From the NCBI GenBank assembly GCA_002633005.1, contig NMRA01000002.1, positions 196,804 through 260,803 of the forward strand: a stretch of DNA of 64,000 bases. Reading direction: 5' to 3'. The stretch's first letter is position 1; each line of letters opens with the position of its first letter. The notes beneath the pieces are model-generated. The model was not told the DNA's origin, ran no database searches, and was given only the letters and a program-made list of their open reading frames with translations. Below, one piece after another: positions 25,766 to 37,700 of this stretch. The stretch is from Phoronis australis (Eukaryota > Phoronida > Phoronidae). The translations under genes were made by a program, and so were the position numbers.

Positions 25766-28700
25766 CATTAGTGCTTCCTAAGCCGGTACAACAGCAACCT
25801 GCTGTCATTGTATTAGAGAATGAACCAACAAAATCTCTGATGGCACTATCAGAACCAACTGAAGCTACAGCAGCACTCAGGCAACTGGAAGACATGAGCG
25901 ATGAACTGGCACAGATGGCTGAAAATGCCAATGTGGTGATCACAAGCTCTGTACAAACACTGCCAGACAAACTGGTACGAGTCACAATCCAACTTAAGAG
26001 GCCGAAAGCATCAGATGGCAACACCGCAAGTGACACAGCTAAACCGCAACATCCTTCTGATGTTGGCAGTGCTAAGTTTTTACACTCGATAACAAAACCG
26101 GTTGATCACAGAACAATGAGTTCAGAGATGTTACACAATCGTATTCAACAACTTATTGCAGAAAACCAAGCAATTGTTGACACAGCTCCAATACTGGACC
26201 CTCCCAGGCAGAAACGACTTTCACGCCAAAACAGTGAGACAGCCAAGTCAGGCAACAACTCTCCGAAGAACATGCCATCGACGAGCGGTATGCAAAAATC
26301 TGAACAGTCTTTTTTAGAGATTACCGAGGCCTCGGACCGCCCACCTGAATTCCAAATGAATGCCAAATGGAAGTCTTTTGAACTCGGGCTCATTCCAGAG
26401 ATTCAGATAAGTCTCAAATTGCCAAAACCTCTGGAGAATGCAAAAAATCCGATAGTGCAAGAAGGAAGCGTTATCAAGCAACTACTGAGTGGGCTTGTTA
26501 CGTCACCATCATCAACTCCTACATCACTGGCTCCTCCCATCTTTGTTAATACAGACAAGATTGTTGACAAATATGGACCCTATCTCTGTCATACCTGCAA
26601 TGTATCATTTCGCAAAGACACCAGTCTTCAGATGCATCAGAGGTTCTATTGCCCCGAGCCGGCACAGTCAGAAAATACACTTCAAGCTGCCATCTTGTGC
26701 TTACAGGCTGAGCGAGAACGTGAAATACTTGACAAAGTCTTCCCTGAAGTGCCCGTCACTCCAGTAAGTCCAACAAAGTTTTCGTACAATAGCAATGGAA
26801 CATCTGCTGGCGAAGTTGGCTCCCCTAAGAAAAAGGGAAAACCAAAACTGAGCAGAACCAAGACGAGAGATAGCGAGAGCTCAGATGCGACACCTGTGCT
26901 TCTGTCTTCAAATCCTGCTGCTCCCACTCCGAGTGGTGGCTCCATCATCAAGATGTCTACGCCGTCTTTTCCTGCAAGCGTTCCCATTGGACCAGTCATT
27001 GTGGACAAATCACAGGACCCTTTCCCCGCTGGACCTGTAATTGTGAATGAAATGCACAAAGTTGTCCCTTTCGCATGTTTTGGTGGCAGTCTCCTGAAGC
27101 GATCCTTATCTGTTCCATCGTCGGCATTTTCCGGTGAGTCTTCAGTCCTGACTGCTCTTAAGGCGCAGTGCACCAACTCTTCATCAATTCATTCGAAAAT
27201 AGAGACCATCATCTCCAATACAACCACTTCACCATTAGCCAGATCCATGGCTACAACTGGTGTCCCATTAACCAACCAGCAAGAATCACAGTCAACATCA
27301 GCACCAACAACTTCTTCTTCTGCAAAGAATCTATGGAAGCTCCAGCTAAGGGGGAAACTATTAATGAAACGCTCCATGAGTGTTGAACGCATGCTTTCGA
27401 ATGAAGAGACTGACAAATCTTTCACCCCTACAAAAGTAATGAGCCGACCCAACTTGGCCTGCCCTTTGCCACCAGAAGCCCCGCGCTTAATGAGGAGCAT
27501 CACTGTCGATGCGTTACCTTTATCACGTGCAAGTGTAAAAATTGAACCAAAGAAAATACGTTTCAAACCTATAGCTAAAAGGCCGGAATCTCCAGTTTTG
27601 ACTGCCAAGCCACAGTTGGCTCTTCCCTCAAAATCATCTTCCAAAATTGTCAGATCGCTACAGGTGTTGAGAAATTCCTCTTGTTATGTTGCCACTTCAA
27701 AAGTTAGTCCTGTTAATTTTGTTCCCCTAGCCCAGGCTGGCTCAATGCCTCTCGTGCCAAGTATAATCCAAGGTAGCGTCATTAAAATACCCATGTACCG
27801 TGCTAAAAGTCTGGAAACTGTGACTCTGGCAACAAGCCAGGGAACATGTATAGTGCTTCCACATTTGTCCCTACCTCCAGTTCCTCCACATCACGTGTCT
27901 GTTATACAGACGACTCCGTCAACCACGAAGATGATTGCTTCACCGCGTGGCTCTCTAACGAATACTGTAAAAGCTAAATTCAGTGTGGCATCTGCTGTCA
28001 CAATTGCCAAACCTTTGTCTACTGAAACCAGAGAAGATGCAAAACATTGTACCCCTATCCAGAACATTCCACATATGCTCGCTGGGCACAACCTACCATC
28101 GCTTCGGTCGTCAACTCATGCCACATTCTGCTGCGTCCAGCAGAGTCAACCCATGTACGTCCAACAGGGATCCAATCGGAAGATTTCCATGTATTCCAAC
28201 TGGCGTGTAGCCGCATATAATCCTAACCCTCAGGGTCTGACCGCTGGAATGCTGTTCTCTCTCTACAGATCGCGACAGTATGCGTATGATCCTACTTATG
28301 TTATGTCTAAAGTGGGCAGCTCTCAGCCTGGTTCACTCACACATTCAAGTTACTGGAACTATTACAACAAACTTAAGGCCATTCAGTCACTGCAAGCGTC
28401 GCCATCTGCCACTAATGAAACCAAGCCGATTGCAGCGCCACCATGTGATAATCTTACCGCCAATGCTGTAACAGTGGCTGCAGCTACGTCTCCAGCAAAG
28501 ACAAAAGAGAGCACCACACCTTCAAAAATGAAGAAACGCTTATTTGCCGGTGGTTACAAGTCTAATGATTACTATGTTTATGTGAGAGGTCGAGGTCGTG
28601 GCAAGTATGTCTGTGAAGAATGTGGGATTCGCTGTAAAAAGCCAAGCATGTTGAAGAAGCACATTCGCACACACACTGACCTTCGACCTTACAGCTGCAA

Positions 28701-31700
28701 GCACTGTAGCTTCTCATTCAAAACAAAAGGTGAGATTTTTTGTATCGCTTGTATTTACCTGGCATTATGCAGTTGTGGATGATACTTTAAATCCTTTGAC
28801 AGTTTTTAATTTATTTTTTCACAGATTACAAGATACTATCTAGTCTTGCTGTAGGTCTCAGTGTTTGCTTCTATTTGTACACGTTTTCCATAACGTGCTC
28901 CGGGCATATAGAAAGTCAGGTTCCAAACACATGCTGTTCTGCAATCTGTGACGAGATGTTATGCCAATGCCGTCGCTGGTAGTTTTACAAAAATTTCGTC
29001 GACTACAGATTATTCTCACACCAGGAGGAGGAACTTTGTCATGATGAAATATACAAGAATTAGCCTCTGGTTTGGGCTGTAATGAGAAACAATCACAGAT
29101 CATTACTGTTCTGAAAGGTAGTCACCAGGGTCAAAAAACAAAATAACCCAGCTGCTAGACAAAAATTGAAACTTGAGGTCAAGTGAAAATTTGCACTTTA
29201 AACTTTATTTCTTTAATTACCGTGCTTTTGAAGATTTAATTTAATTATGTGTTTCAGTGGTGGCTCTCAGTTACTGGCACTTTTTGCAATGAATGTGACA
29301 CAATAACCTATGTACCATGTGTATTTAACTTGCTCTAACATGCTAAAAGGCTTAGCATCTTTATCGCCAGGTAACTTGACAAAGCACATGAAGTCAAAGG
29401 CTCACTCGAAGCGCTGTATGGAGTTAGGCATTGTGCCAGTACCAACAATGGTTGACGACTCTCAGATTGACAATGAGGCTCTGGAACGTCAGCAGGAGAT
29501 CTCCAGGGAAAGTAAAATTTTGGAAGACAAGCGGGCGCTTAAGACAATGAAAGCAGAATTAAAGGATCAGGTACAGAATAGTTTCATGCTAGGCAGTTGT
29601 CATGGCAACAGGAAAATGGTGTTAGCATTAACAAAACCAAGGCAATGATATCTGATAATTTTTTCCAGTTCAAAAATTGATAGACTGGTTCGAATTCTCT
29701 GTCTTCTCATTAGTTGCGGGTATGGCACCTTGTTGCTTTTTTCTCAAGTGGGAGAGTTAGTTAGGTGACTGAGAATTTGTTGTCAACACGTGTGACTATT
29801 TGCTGGGTTGTATTATATGATGTAGGTATGTGGGATTACTTCAATCTTTACATCATCTTTGGTCTGGGGATACCAAAGTGATGATGCCCAAGAAAGAAAG
29901 TTGGTATTGTCTAGGGTATCCATTTTCTTGCCCAGATGTTTGGTTCCTCTCGATTTTGAATTTCTGGCATCACCCCTACTGAGTAGGAGGAGGAGAACCG
30001 TCTGTTTGAATACCTCCATACCTCTAAGGTATTATTTGCTCATGCTTTGCTGGCTCTTTAATAAAACACCTCGTGGGTGTTACTGGAACTTCTTAAAGTA
30101 CATTCGTGATTGCAATTTTTGTTACACAGTAAGGAATTTTGACAATCCTGAGTACATCTGCTGACTACTTGGGCTGGTCTCTTATTACAAAGTTGCATTA
30201 TGGCAAAATCTTAACTTTGCATTAAGGTCAAGTCACTCTGTTAACCTACTAAGTGAAAGTCATTACGTTTTTCTTAGGGAGGTGATGATGAAGATGATCA
30301 TGATGAAGAGGATGATGAGTTTGAAGATGAGGAGGATGACAGCGACGAGGAGAGTTGTGAGGAAGATGATGAACCTAACCTCATCATCAATGAAGAACTT
30401 GGCAACAGTTCAAGTAACACTGTGTAAGGGATTATAGTTAAAAATGCTGTGAATGCCCGTGTTCTTTAATAAGGTTTTGTATGTATTTGAATATGGTGCA
30501 TGCTGATTACCATGTATCTTTGTGAATATGCGATCAAAGAAATTAAAACTGCAGTACATGGCGCCACTCACCTGAGTGGAAAGGTGCCTGTACCTTTGTA
30601 AATGGGACTTTTTGTGGCATTTTTACTGGGAAGGGAATTTTTGTGCCATTTTTACTAACCAAGAGGGGAATTTTTGTGAGGTTTATTTGTTGCATTGCTT
30701 TTCATGACAATGGTATATTGCAAATTTTTTGTCTTGATAAGGGGAATTCTGAGTGATTTTTAAATATTTTTGAGAAGGAAAGGTGGCCGTTATTTGTTTT
30801 TTGCTGAAAATGATCCTGCACAACCAACTCGACCCTTGTCAAATCAATATTTTGACATGGTGCTGGGTAAAACGCTGCATGTTGTCAGTCACCATGCAGG
30901 GCTCTTGTTCACATTAAGGGAAGTTAATCGTGCCTTCTAAGAAGGGAATTTTTTGGGTGAGGGAAAAATTGTCCCTCCCACAGCAACCACCAATAGCATC
31001 CCACTCCCCCACACCCATTGCCGCCCATCGTTGGCTCCTGCCTCAAGGAAAGTAACATTTTGTGCTGATTCAAATTGTCAAGTGTGTGAGTTACAAGTGG
31101 TTCTAACCTCAAAGGGAACTTTGAATCACTTGAGGGGAATTTTGTGCAATTTTTAAATATTTTTTCAAAGGAGAATGGGTTGGATATTGGACCCCAAATC
31201 AAGGAACCGAGAACCCCGTCATGTGTATCATCTTACAGTCACAGGTCATGTTTTTGCAGGTTTTTGTGTTTTTTGATTATTCATTGTTACTCTGCATAAT
31301 TCAGTTAGGGATGTGTTAAGATAATTCTACTTTGTTGTTTATTGTGTGATATCAGCACTATAATTTCATCGCTGTGGCGAGTCATTGCTGTGGCGAGTCA
31401 TCGCTGTGGCGAGTCATCGCTGTGGCGAGTCATCGCTGTGGCGAGTCATCGCTGTGGCGAGTCATCGCTGTGGCGAGTCATCGCTGTGGCGAGTCATCGC
31501 TGTGGCGAGTCATCGCTGTGGCGAGTCATCGCTGTGGCGAGTCATTGCTTTTTGTCAGAATGTCATGCTTAATACACAGTCATGTATCATGGTGAGGTTG
31601 TTTTACAGAGGAAACGCTGTGGAGGAACTGGAACTTGATCAAGAGAGGATCACAAGTGTTGTTGGGATGCCAGTGGAAATGCAAGTTTTCATTTTAGCTG

Positions 31701-34700
31701 ACGTGTGTGCATCTGGTGTAGATTCACAGTTCTGCTAGCTCCATTAAAATAAGGTTGTGTGGGACCCTAGAAAAACATCCCAATTTGGCTGACGTCAGAA
31801 CATTATATCTCAGAACTGGCTGATCGTATTCATGTAATGAAATTTTCAGATAATATTCTGTATGCTCTGTGTTCCAAAATGTTGTTGGAATTGTTTTTTT
31901 TTAGAAAGTTTCAATTCTACTTGAGATACTATCAAAAATAGGACTTTAATATAGAAAGCTAAAAAAATGCATAAAACAACAAACGAAATGCTTATGTGGA
32001 AAACTGTATCAGTGTTTTTGAGAGATTAAATGAAATTTGGTTATGTTAATGGTACTGTGGTTTTACTATGAATTCAACTTTCTGTTTTCCTAAATTTTAC
32101 TGAAAGACATGGTCATGTGACCCAATTAATGCCAAATTGGTATTGATGCAACAGTCCACATGCCTTCTCCTTTCAGAAATGTATAATACTTTTTCTGAGT
32201 TAAAATCTGTTGTTCTGCATAATGATTTTTGTAGCTTAGTGGCATTTGTGTGGCTTTAAAAAAGATTGAGATTTTTCTAAAAATGATACGGACAGGTACT
32301 TTTCCTGCTTTTTTAAGCAGCGAGGCACATGTTTCAAAATGAGTCTAGGTGCATCCCGGCAGGCTACAATCAACTGGTTTTGTTTGGCCTAAGTGATAAT
32401 TTCAATTTTTGTTGCTGTGGCTCCATCTAGTCGCTGTGCTCAAAATAATGTGCATCCCCTCAATTGTAGCTATCCTTTTTGCTAGCCACCAGGTGGATGT
32501 ATAGCAACATTTTGCATTACGACTCTTGTTAATTGTCTGACCAACCAGTGATCAAGTTTTTATCCTAAATCTATACATATATACTAAGAAAGCTTGTTGA
32601 ATGCTATAGAGAATCATGTTTCGTTCCATGTAATAGTGTTCACCATTCTCTTGCAGTGGCAGAGGACTCCTGCCCGCTCCAGGAAGCGCTCTTGGTAATG
32701 GTGGAATGGCAACTTCATCAGGAAATGCTGTAAATGGTAACGTTTTGCTACTTTTCAGCTATTCTTATCAGTTTTTATTTCTGCACACAGACAATGCAGA
32801 GTGAATCAATCACAAAAGCAAGAAAAAGCCAAGATTTCTGTGCAAGTTGTGCTTGCGTGCTCAAAGCTCTCAGACTTCCCTGCAGTGAATGGTTTGGGCC
32901 TGTCTGCATATAAAAATTCTCTCGCATATGCTTTTCCCCTCTTGCAAACGCATGTTCCCTCTGCCTAGACCACTTTTTCCATCTCATAGACATATTTCTC
33001 TGCTGTAGACATATTACTCTTGCTTCAGCACATTATTCCCTTCTGTGAAAGCTAGTCTATACCCTCGCACGCTATCTCCCATTTTGCATAACCTGATGTA
33101 AAATCATTATGCACAAATCAAGTATGAAAGGTCTCTACTTATAAATATATCACTGCCAATTTTTGATTGTTTGTTTTCTGTAGAATCATTTCACAATTCA
33201 TATTCAAATAATCTTCTATGCAATAAAGTGTTCAGTTGTCACTCCTTTTATTCAGCTCTTCTCGTTCACGAGGTATGAATTAAACCTATTGACCTAGTGT
33301 TTCTGATTTGAGACGGAAAAGAAAACTATTCAAGTCTGCATTGCAACTGACAGTGCATCAGTCATCTTTAGTAATAGAATGGCGAACATCAAAATAATTT
33401 TGCAGTAAGATAGCGATTAGTAGGGCTAATTAAGTAGTGTACAACTGTGGTATAAGTGCCATAATGGCACGCAGCATTAAAGTTATGGGTAATTAATGCA
33501 GAATCAGGGAGGGCGCCACAGGATTTTGTTACATGGCAATGGTAGTGTGGCAACACCTGTTCCTGCAGAAAAACTTACCGTAATCGTTCGGGTTAACGCC
33601 CATGCTCAGTTAACCGCCCATCCCCGACTTTAAGTGGATTTTCGATTTAACCGCCCACTGCTCAGTTAAGCGCCCCCCTGCGATTTTTGAAGATTTCCAG
33701 TTAAGCGCCCATCCCCGACTTTAGGTGGATTTTCGATTTAACCGCCCACTGCTCGGTTAACCGCCCTCCCCCGATTTTTTGGATTCGCCAATTTAACCGC
33801 CCAGGGCGTTAACCCGAACGATTACGGTACTGGGAGCATTTTATATTCTTGCACTAAAGGAATAAAAAGTGGCGTAACAACTGTCTTGCCAGTGTTGCCA
33901 GGACCTGGAACTATTCATTGTAATATGTTGCACTTCCAGAAGCCGCCATTCACCGACAGGCTATAGATGCAGAGATAGCGCGAAGTCTTCTTGACCTGTC
34001 TAAGCAAGCTACTGACCATTCAACAATTGAAAAACCAAAGCACTCCACAGATACAGACACTACAAAAAGTAAGTCCTTTGAANTTATAGTCACAGGTCAT
34101 GTTTTTGCAGGTTTTTCTGTTTTTTTGATTATTCATTGTTACTCTGCAGAATTCAGTTAGGGATTTGTTAAGATAATTCTACTTTGTTGTTTATTGTGTG
34201 ATATCAGCACTATAATTTCATCGCTGTGGCGAGTCATCGCTGTGGCGAGTCATCGCTGTGGCGAGTCATCGCTGTGGCGAGTCATCGCTGTGGCGAGTCA
34301 TCGCTGTGGCGAGTCATTGCCTTTTGTCAGAATGTCATGCCTAATACACATTCATGTATCTTGGTGAGGTTGTTTTACAGAGGAAACCCTGTGGAGGAAC
34401 TGGAACTTGATCAAGAGAGGATCACAGGTGTTGTTGGGATGCCAGTGGAAATGTAAGTTTTCATTTTAGCTGACGTGTGTGCATCTGGTGTAGATTCACA
34501 GTTCTGCTAGCTCCATTAAAATAAGGTTGTGTGGGACCCTAGAAAAACATCCCAATTTGGCTGACGTCAGAACATTATATCTCAGAACTGGCTGATCGTA
34601 TTCATGTAATGAAATTTTCAGATAATATTCTGTATGCTCTGTGTTCCAAAATGTTGTTGGAATTGTTTTTTTTTTTAGAAAGTTTCAATTCTACTTGAGA

Positions 34701-37700
34701 TGCTATCAAAAATAGAAAGCTAAAAAAATGCATAAAACAACAAACGAAATGCTTATGTGGAAAACTGACAGCGTTTTTGAGAGATTAAATGAAATTAAGC
34801 TATGTTAATGGTACTGTGGTTTTACTATGAATTCACCTTTCTGTTTTCCTAAATTTTACTGTAAGACATGGTCACGTGACCCAATTAATGGCAAATTGTT
34901 ATTGATACAAAAGTCCACTTGCCTTCTCCTTTCAGAAATGTATACTTTTTCTGAGTTAAAATCTATTGTTCTGCATAATGATTTTTGTAGCTTAGTGGCA
35001 TTTGTGTGGCTTTTAAAAAGATTGAGATCTTTTCTAAAAATGGTACGGACAGGTACTTTTCCTCCTGTTTTAAGCAGCGAGGCCCATGTTTCAAAATGAG
35101 TCTGGGTGCAGCCCGCCAGGCTACAAACAAGTGTGGTTTTGTTTGGACTAAGTGATAATTTCAATTTTTGTTACTGTGGCTCCATCTAGTCACAGTGCTC
35201 AAAATAATGTGCATCCCCTCAATTGTAGCTATGCTTTTTGCTAGCCACCAGGTGGATGTATAGCAACATTTTGCATTAGGACTCTTGTTAATTGTCTGAC
35301 CAGCCAGTGATCAGTTTTTATCTGTACATATATACTAAGAAAGCTTGTATATGCTATAGAGAATCATGTTTCGTTCGATGTAATAGTTTTCGCCATTCTC
35401 TTGCAGTGGCAGAGGACTTCTGCCTGCTCCAGGAAGCGCTCTTGGCAATGGTGGAATGGCAACTTCATCAGGAAATGCTGTAAATGGTAACATTTTGCTA
35501 CTTTTCATCTATTCAGTTTTTATTTCTACACACAGACAATGCAGATTGAATCAATCACAAAAGCAAGAAAAAAGCCAAGATTTCTGTGCAAATTGTGCTT
35601 GCGTGTTCAAAGCACTCAAACTTCCCTGCAGTGAATGGTTTGGGCCTGTCTGCATACAAAATTCTCTCGCATATGCTTTTCCCCTCTTGCGAACGCATGT
35701 TCCCTCTGCCCAGACCACTTTTTCCATTTCATAGACATATTTCTGTGCTGTAGACATATTACTCTTGCTTCAGCACATTATTCCCTTCTGTGAAAGCTAG
35801 TCTATACCCTCACACGCTATCTCCCATTTTGCATAACCTCATGTAAAATCATTATGCACCAATCAACTATGAAAGGTCTCTACTTATAAATAAATCACTG
35901 CCAATTTTTGATTGTTTGTTTTCTGTAGAATCATTTCACAATTCATATTCAAATAATCTTCTATGCAATAAAGTGTTCAGTTGTCACTCCTTTTATTCAA
36001 CTCTTCTCGTTCACGAGGTATGAATTAAACCTATTGACCTAGTTTCTGATTTGAGACGGAAAAGAAAACTATTCAAGTCTGCATTGCAACTGACAGTGCA
36101 TCAGTCATTAGTAATAGAAAGGCGAACATCAAAATAATTTTGCAGTAAGATAGTGATTAGTAGGGCTAATTAAGTAGTGTACAACTGTGGTATAAGTGCC
36201 GTATCGCGTAATGGCACGCAGCATTAAAGTTATGGGTAATTAATGCAGAATCAGGGAGGGCACCACAGGATTTTGTTACATGGCAATGGTAGTGTTGCAA
36301 CACCTGTTCCTGCAGAAAAACTTACTGGGAGCATTTTATATTCTTGCACTAAAGGAATAAAAAGTGGCGTAACAACTGTCTTGCCAGTGTTGCCAGGACC
36401 TGGAACTATTCATTGTAATATGTTGCACTTCCAGAAGCCGCCATTCACCGACAGGCTATAGATGCAGAGATAGCGCGAAGTCTTCTTGACCTGTCTAAGC
36501 AAGCTACTGACCATTCAACAATTGAAAAACCAAAGCACTCCACAGATACAGACACTACAAAAAGTAAGTCCTTTGAACATAATGCAAGAGATAAAGAATT
36601 TGCTTTTTAGTGTCTTGTCACTTTTTTTCATTTTGGAACTGGCAAATTTCAATTCGTACTAGATTGCATTCAACATTTCATGACTAGCGATGGTGGAAAT
36701 CCCTTTTTTTCAAATATTGATGAAATTCCAGAGCAAAAGATTTTGGTTCCTCATTTTCATGTCATTTTGTTTATGTTCATCTCATGTCTTTTTGGATTTT
36801 CTTCTTTGTCAAGACCACTGTGTTATGCCTTTCATGCCTTTGGCTTATTTATTTTGAAGCATAAGTATGTTTCCTAATAAACATAGATAAATACAGTTAC
36901 ATTTGTTTACTTGCCCACGTCATTAAGAATTTCTTTCACTGACCTCAGTTGTCTGTCAGAAAGTCAAACCCCTACTGTGAGTGCACTGACTGGCATGCTA
37001 GACTATGAGTAATGAGTATAGTCTTATTGCTGTATAGGATTATTGTTACCTAGTAATGTGCAGCTGTGATACATTATGCCCTAGACTACTCTGTGAGATT
37101 TATTTTGTAATAATGTCCACTTATTCACAACTAGGATTACTGAGTATGTTATTGTTGTGTACTGATCTGGGCTGCCTTTGCATTGTACCCTGGGGAACAA
37201 ACAATACATAATTCTCATCTGGGAGTAGACACCATTGTTAGTAATCCTGAGGTGTTTCACCAAATCTCAGCTGCACTCATTTCTTTCTCATGTTGACTGG
37301 CAGTTGCGGGTGCATGTGGTGGTGGTTCTAAATTACCTATGCTTCAGTTTATGTTCTGCTGTGCTTCAGTCAAGTCAGAATTATGTTCAGTCCTGTATAC
37401 TGCTATCCATTACATGGTCGGCATATCATGTATTATCCAGGTTTGCTATCTATTAATTTGAAACAGTTTTAGCAAAAAAGGAAAGGGGAATGTTTATTTC
37501 CAGCCATTAAAATTACTGGACATTAGTTTGATTAATGAGATGGTTAAAATTCAAATTAATCCTGTTTTTTGTATGCTATACATAGAAACAATTTCTAAAC
37601 TTTGATCTGCAGGTACCAAGAGTCCCAAAACTGTCACCTTGTATTCTCTAACAATGACTGCAGAAATATTTAATTTATGTCCACAGAAAAACATTGACAA

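Larger units (their letters stand above)
31238..34082. repeat. Copy 1 of a ~2.5-kb duplicated block (probable unmerged haplotype)
   Basis: Starts at ACAGTCACAGGTCATG and ends exactly at the single N (34083). It matches 34084-36577 almost base for base, covering exons 6 and 7 and their introns. The end of this contig aligns with the interior of the next, and the start of the next aligns with the interior of this one: a dovetail overlap that was not merged. Differences are SNPs, small indels, a MITE and satellite number. Confidence 0.85.
34084..36577. repeat. Copy 2 of the duplicated block
   Basis: Second copy, after the single N. It lacks the 250-bp element at 33578-33827 and has about five fewer 16-bp satellite units. 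Beyond 36577 it continues into unique intron leading to exon 8. Confidence 0.85.

Noticed and set aside
25579-26036. Leu-, Cys- and Ser-rich open frames opposite or beside the glutamine tract
   Set aside because: Frame shadows of the CAG repeat in the giant exon.
28730-28782. Tail of the giant open frame
   Set aside because: Intronic read-through; splicing restores the highly conserved ZAS2 finger.
31342-31738. Overlapping open frames with 16-residue repeats (also 34226-34456)
   Set aside because: Produced by a 16-bp minisatellite that is open in all three frames; lies in an intron.
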